Below, piece by piece: positions 63,667-64,000 of a stretch of DNA of 64,000 nucleotides. Source of the stretch: Tenacibaculum sp. GTDB lineage: Bacteria; Bacteroidota; Bacteroidia; Flavobacteriales; Flavobacteriaceae. Numbering within the stretch: the first letter of the stretch is position 1; each line of letters begins with the position of its first letter. The stretch is from assembly GCA_020629275.1 (NCBI GenBank), contig JAHDDQ010000002.1, positions 1 through 64,000 on the forward strand, read 5' to 3'. The notes below the pieces were generated by a model. It did no database searches and had not been told where the DNA came from. It worked only from the letters and a program-made list of their open reading frames with translations. The position numbers and the translations under genes are program-made.

Positions 63667-64000
63667 TTATATAAAACTTTTAAATAATGTGTTTTTGAGT
63701 ATAAATTCTAGTAATAAAAATATTCCAGCAAGGAATACCCAAAAGCGATATTTTTCAGTGTAATTATAATATTTAAATTCTTCTATTTTGGTTTTCTCAA
63801 GCTTATCTATTTCATCATAAATAGCTTTAAGTTTAGCGTTGTCGGTAGCCCTAAAATACTCTCCTTCTGTTTGAGTAGCTATAAATTGTAGGAGCTTTTC
63901 ATCTATTTCGACTTGTTGATTACGGAATGATAATTTCCCTGTTCTTGGATCTTTCGCCCAAGGGAAAGGAGCCATACCATTGGTTCCTAATCCTATTGTA
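63667..64000 (-). CDS. batA: Aerotolerance protein BatA, C-terminal part (gene continues beyond window)
   Basis: The frame is open to the window edge. The visible part reads GLGTNGMAPFPWAKDPRTG, then LQFIATQTEGEYFRATDNAK and a final membrane helix (FWVFLAGIFLLLEFILKNT), as in the C-terminal third of BatA VWA proteins. First gene of the bat operon seen here. Confidence 0.88.
   Translation of the reverse strand, partial: TIGLGTNGMAPFPWAKDPRTGKLSFRNQQVEIDEKLLQFIATQTEGEYFRATDNAKLKAIYDEIDKLEKTKIEEFKYYNYTEKYRFWVFLAGIFLLLEFILKNTLFKSFI

Overview
The window is low-GC, AT-rich DNA from a marine-type flavobacterium (Bacteroidota; Tenacibaculum or a close relative is my best guess). The reasons are type IX secretion sorting domains, promoters of the TTG-N20-TAnnTTTG type, weak Shine-Dalgarno signals, a bat aerotolerance operon, TlpA-like thioredoxins with long N-terminal domains, and small GG-leader peptides that start with Leu-Lys-rich segments. 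No rRNA, CRISPR array or intact insertion sequence was seen.

Layout. 1-5.2 kb: the 3' end of a nonribosomal peptide synthetase (PCP-C-A-PCP-TE) followed by a JmjC/cupin hydroxylase. 5.2-12.4 kb: a one-piece sensor kinase/AraC regulator, a large type IX secreted LamG/beta-helix protein and three small peptides, two with GG leaders. 12.4-15.8 kb: a first RNA-repair module, with a WYL regulator and HD phosphohydrolase divergent from a small Cys protein and an RtcB RNA ligase. 16-23.7 kb: cell-envelope genes (YfaP-like/TPR protein, polysaccharide deacetylase, ABC transporter pair, lipoprotein) including one frameshifted gene. 23.9-26.2 kb: a lipoprotein-type KatG. 26.25-37.74 kb: a second, large RNA-repair island bracketed by two related ~137-bp repeats. 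37.8-64 kb: mostly ordinary genes (serine hydrolase, FG-GAP protein, Tex, G8 protein, HDAC-like, MetG, LD-carboxypeptidase, YraN, TlpA pair, SDR, CvpA, carbonic anhydrase with two SulP transporters, batA-E), plus an orphan GG-leader peptide near 50.5 kb.

The RNA-repair island is the most interesting part. It encodes an S24/S26-like protein, short peptides each followed by a strong terminator, an unknown basic protein, a second RtcB ligase, an MNT-fold nucleotidyltransferase, the peptide release factor homologue PrfH, a Lys-tailed TPR protein, a DEDDh exonuclease, an RNase H-fold (YkuK-type) protein and an SPFH/Band-7 (slipin) protein. Between exonuclease and slipin lies a 2.3-kb array of tRNA and tRNA-like genes. 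The first part holds four canonical tRNAs (Cys, Tyr, Asp, Pro) and several degenerate ones. The second part holds three tRNA-like genes that appear circularly permuted: T-arm and 3' acceptor strand come first, then a 5-13 nt linker, then the 5' acceptor strand, D-arm and anticodon region. Acceptor pairing is 7/7, 6/7 and 7/7.

The promoter element in front of this permuted cluster (35346-35407) is a near copy of the promoter of the first rtcB operon (14129-14190). This suggests that ligase and array are switched on together, possibly by the WYL regulator. My reading is a stress- or attack-induced system that repairs or replaces damaged tRNA/rRNA and rescues stalled ribosomes. The tRNA-like RNAs would be substrates, decoys, scaffolds for slipin, or replacement tRNAs matured through RtcB ligation.
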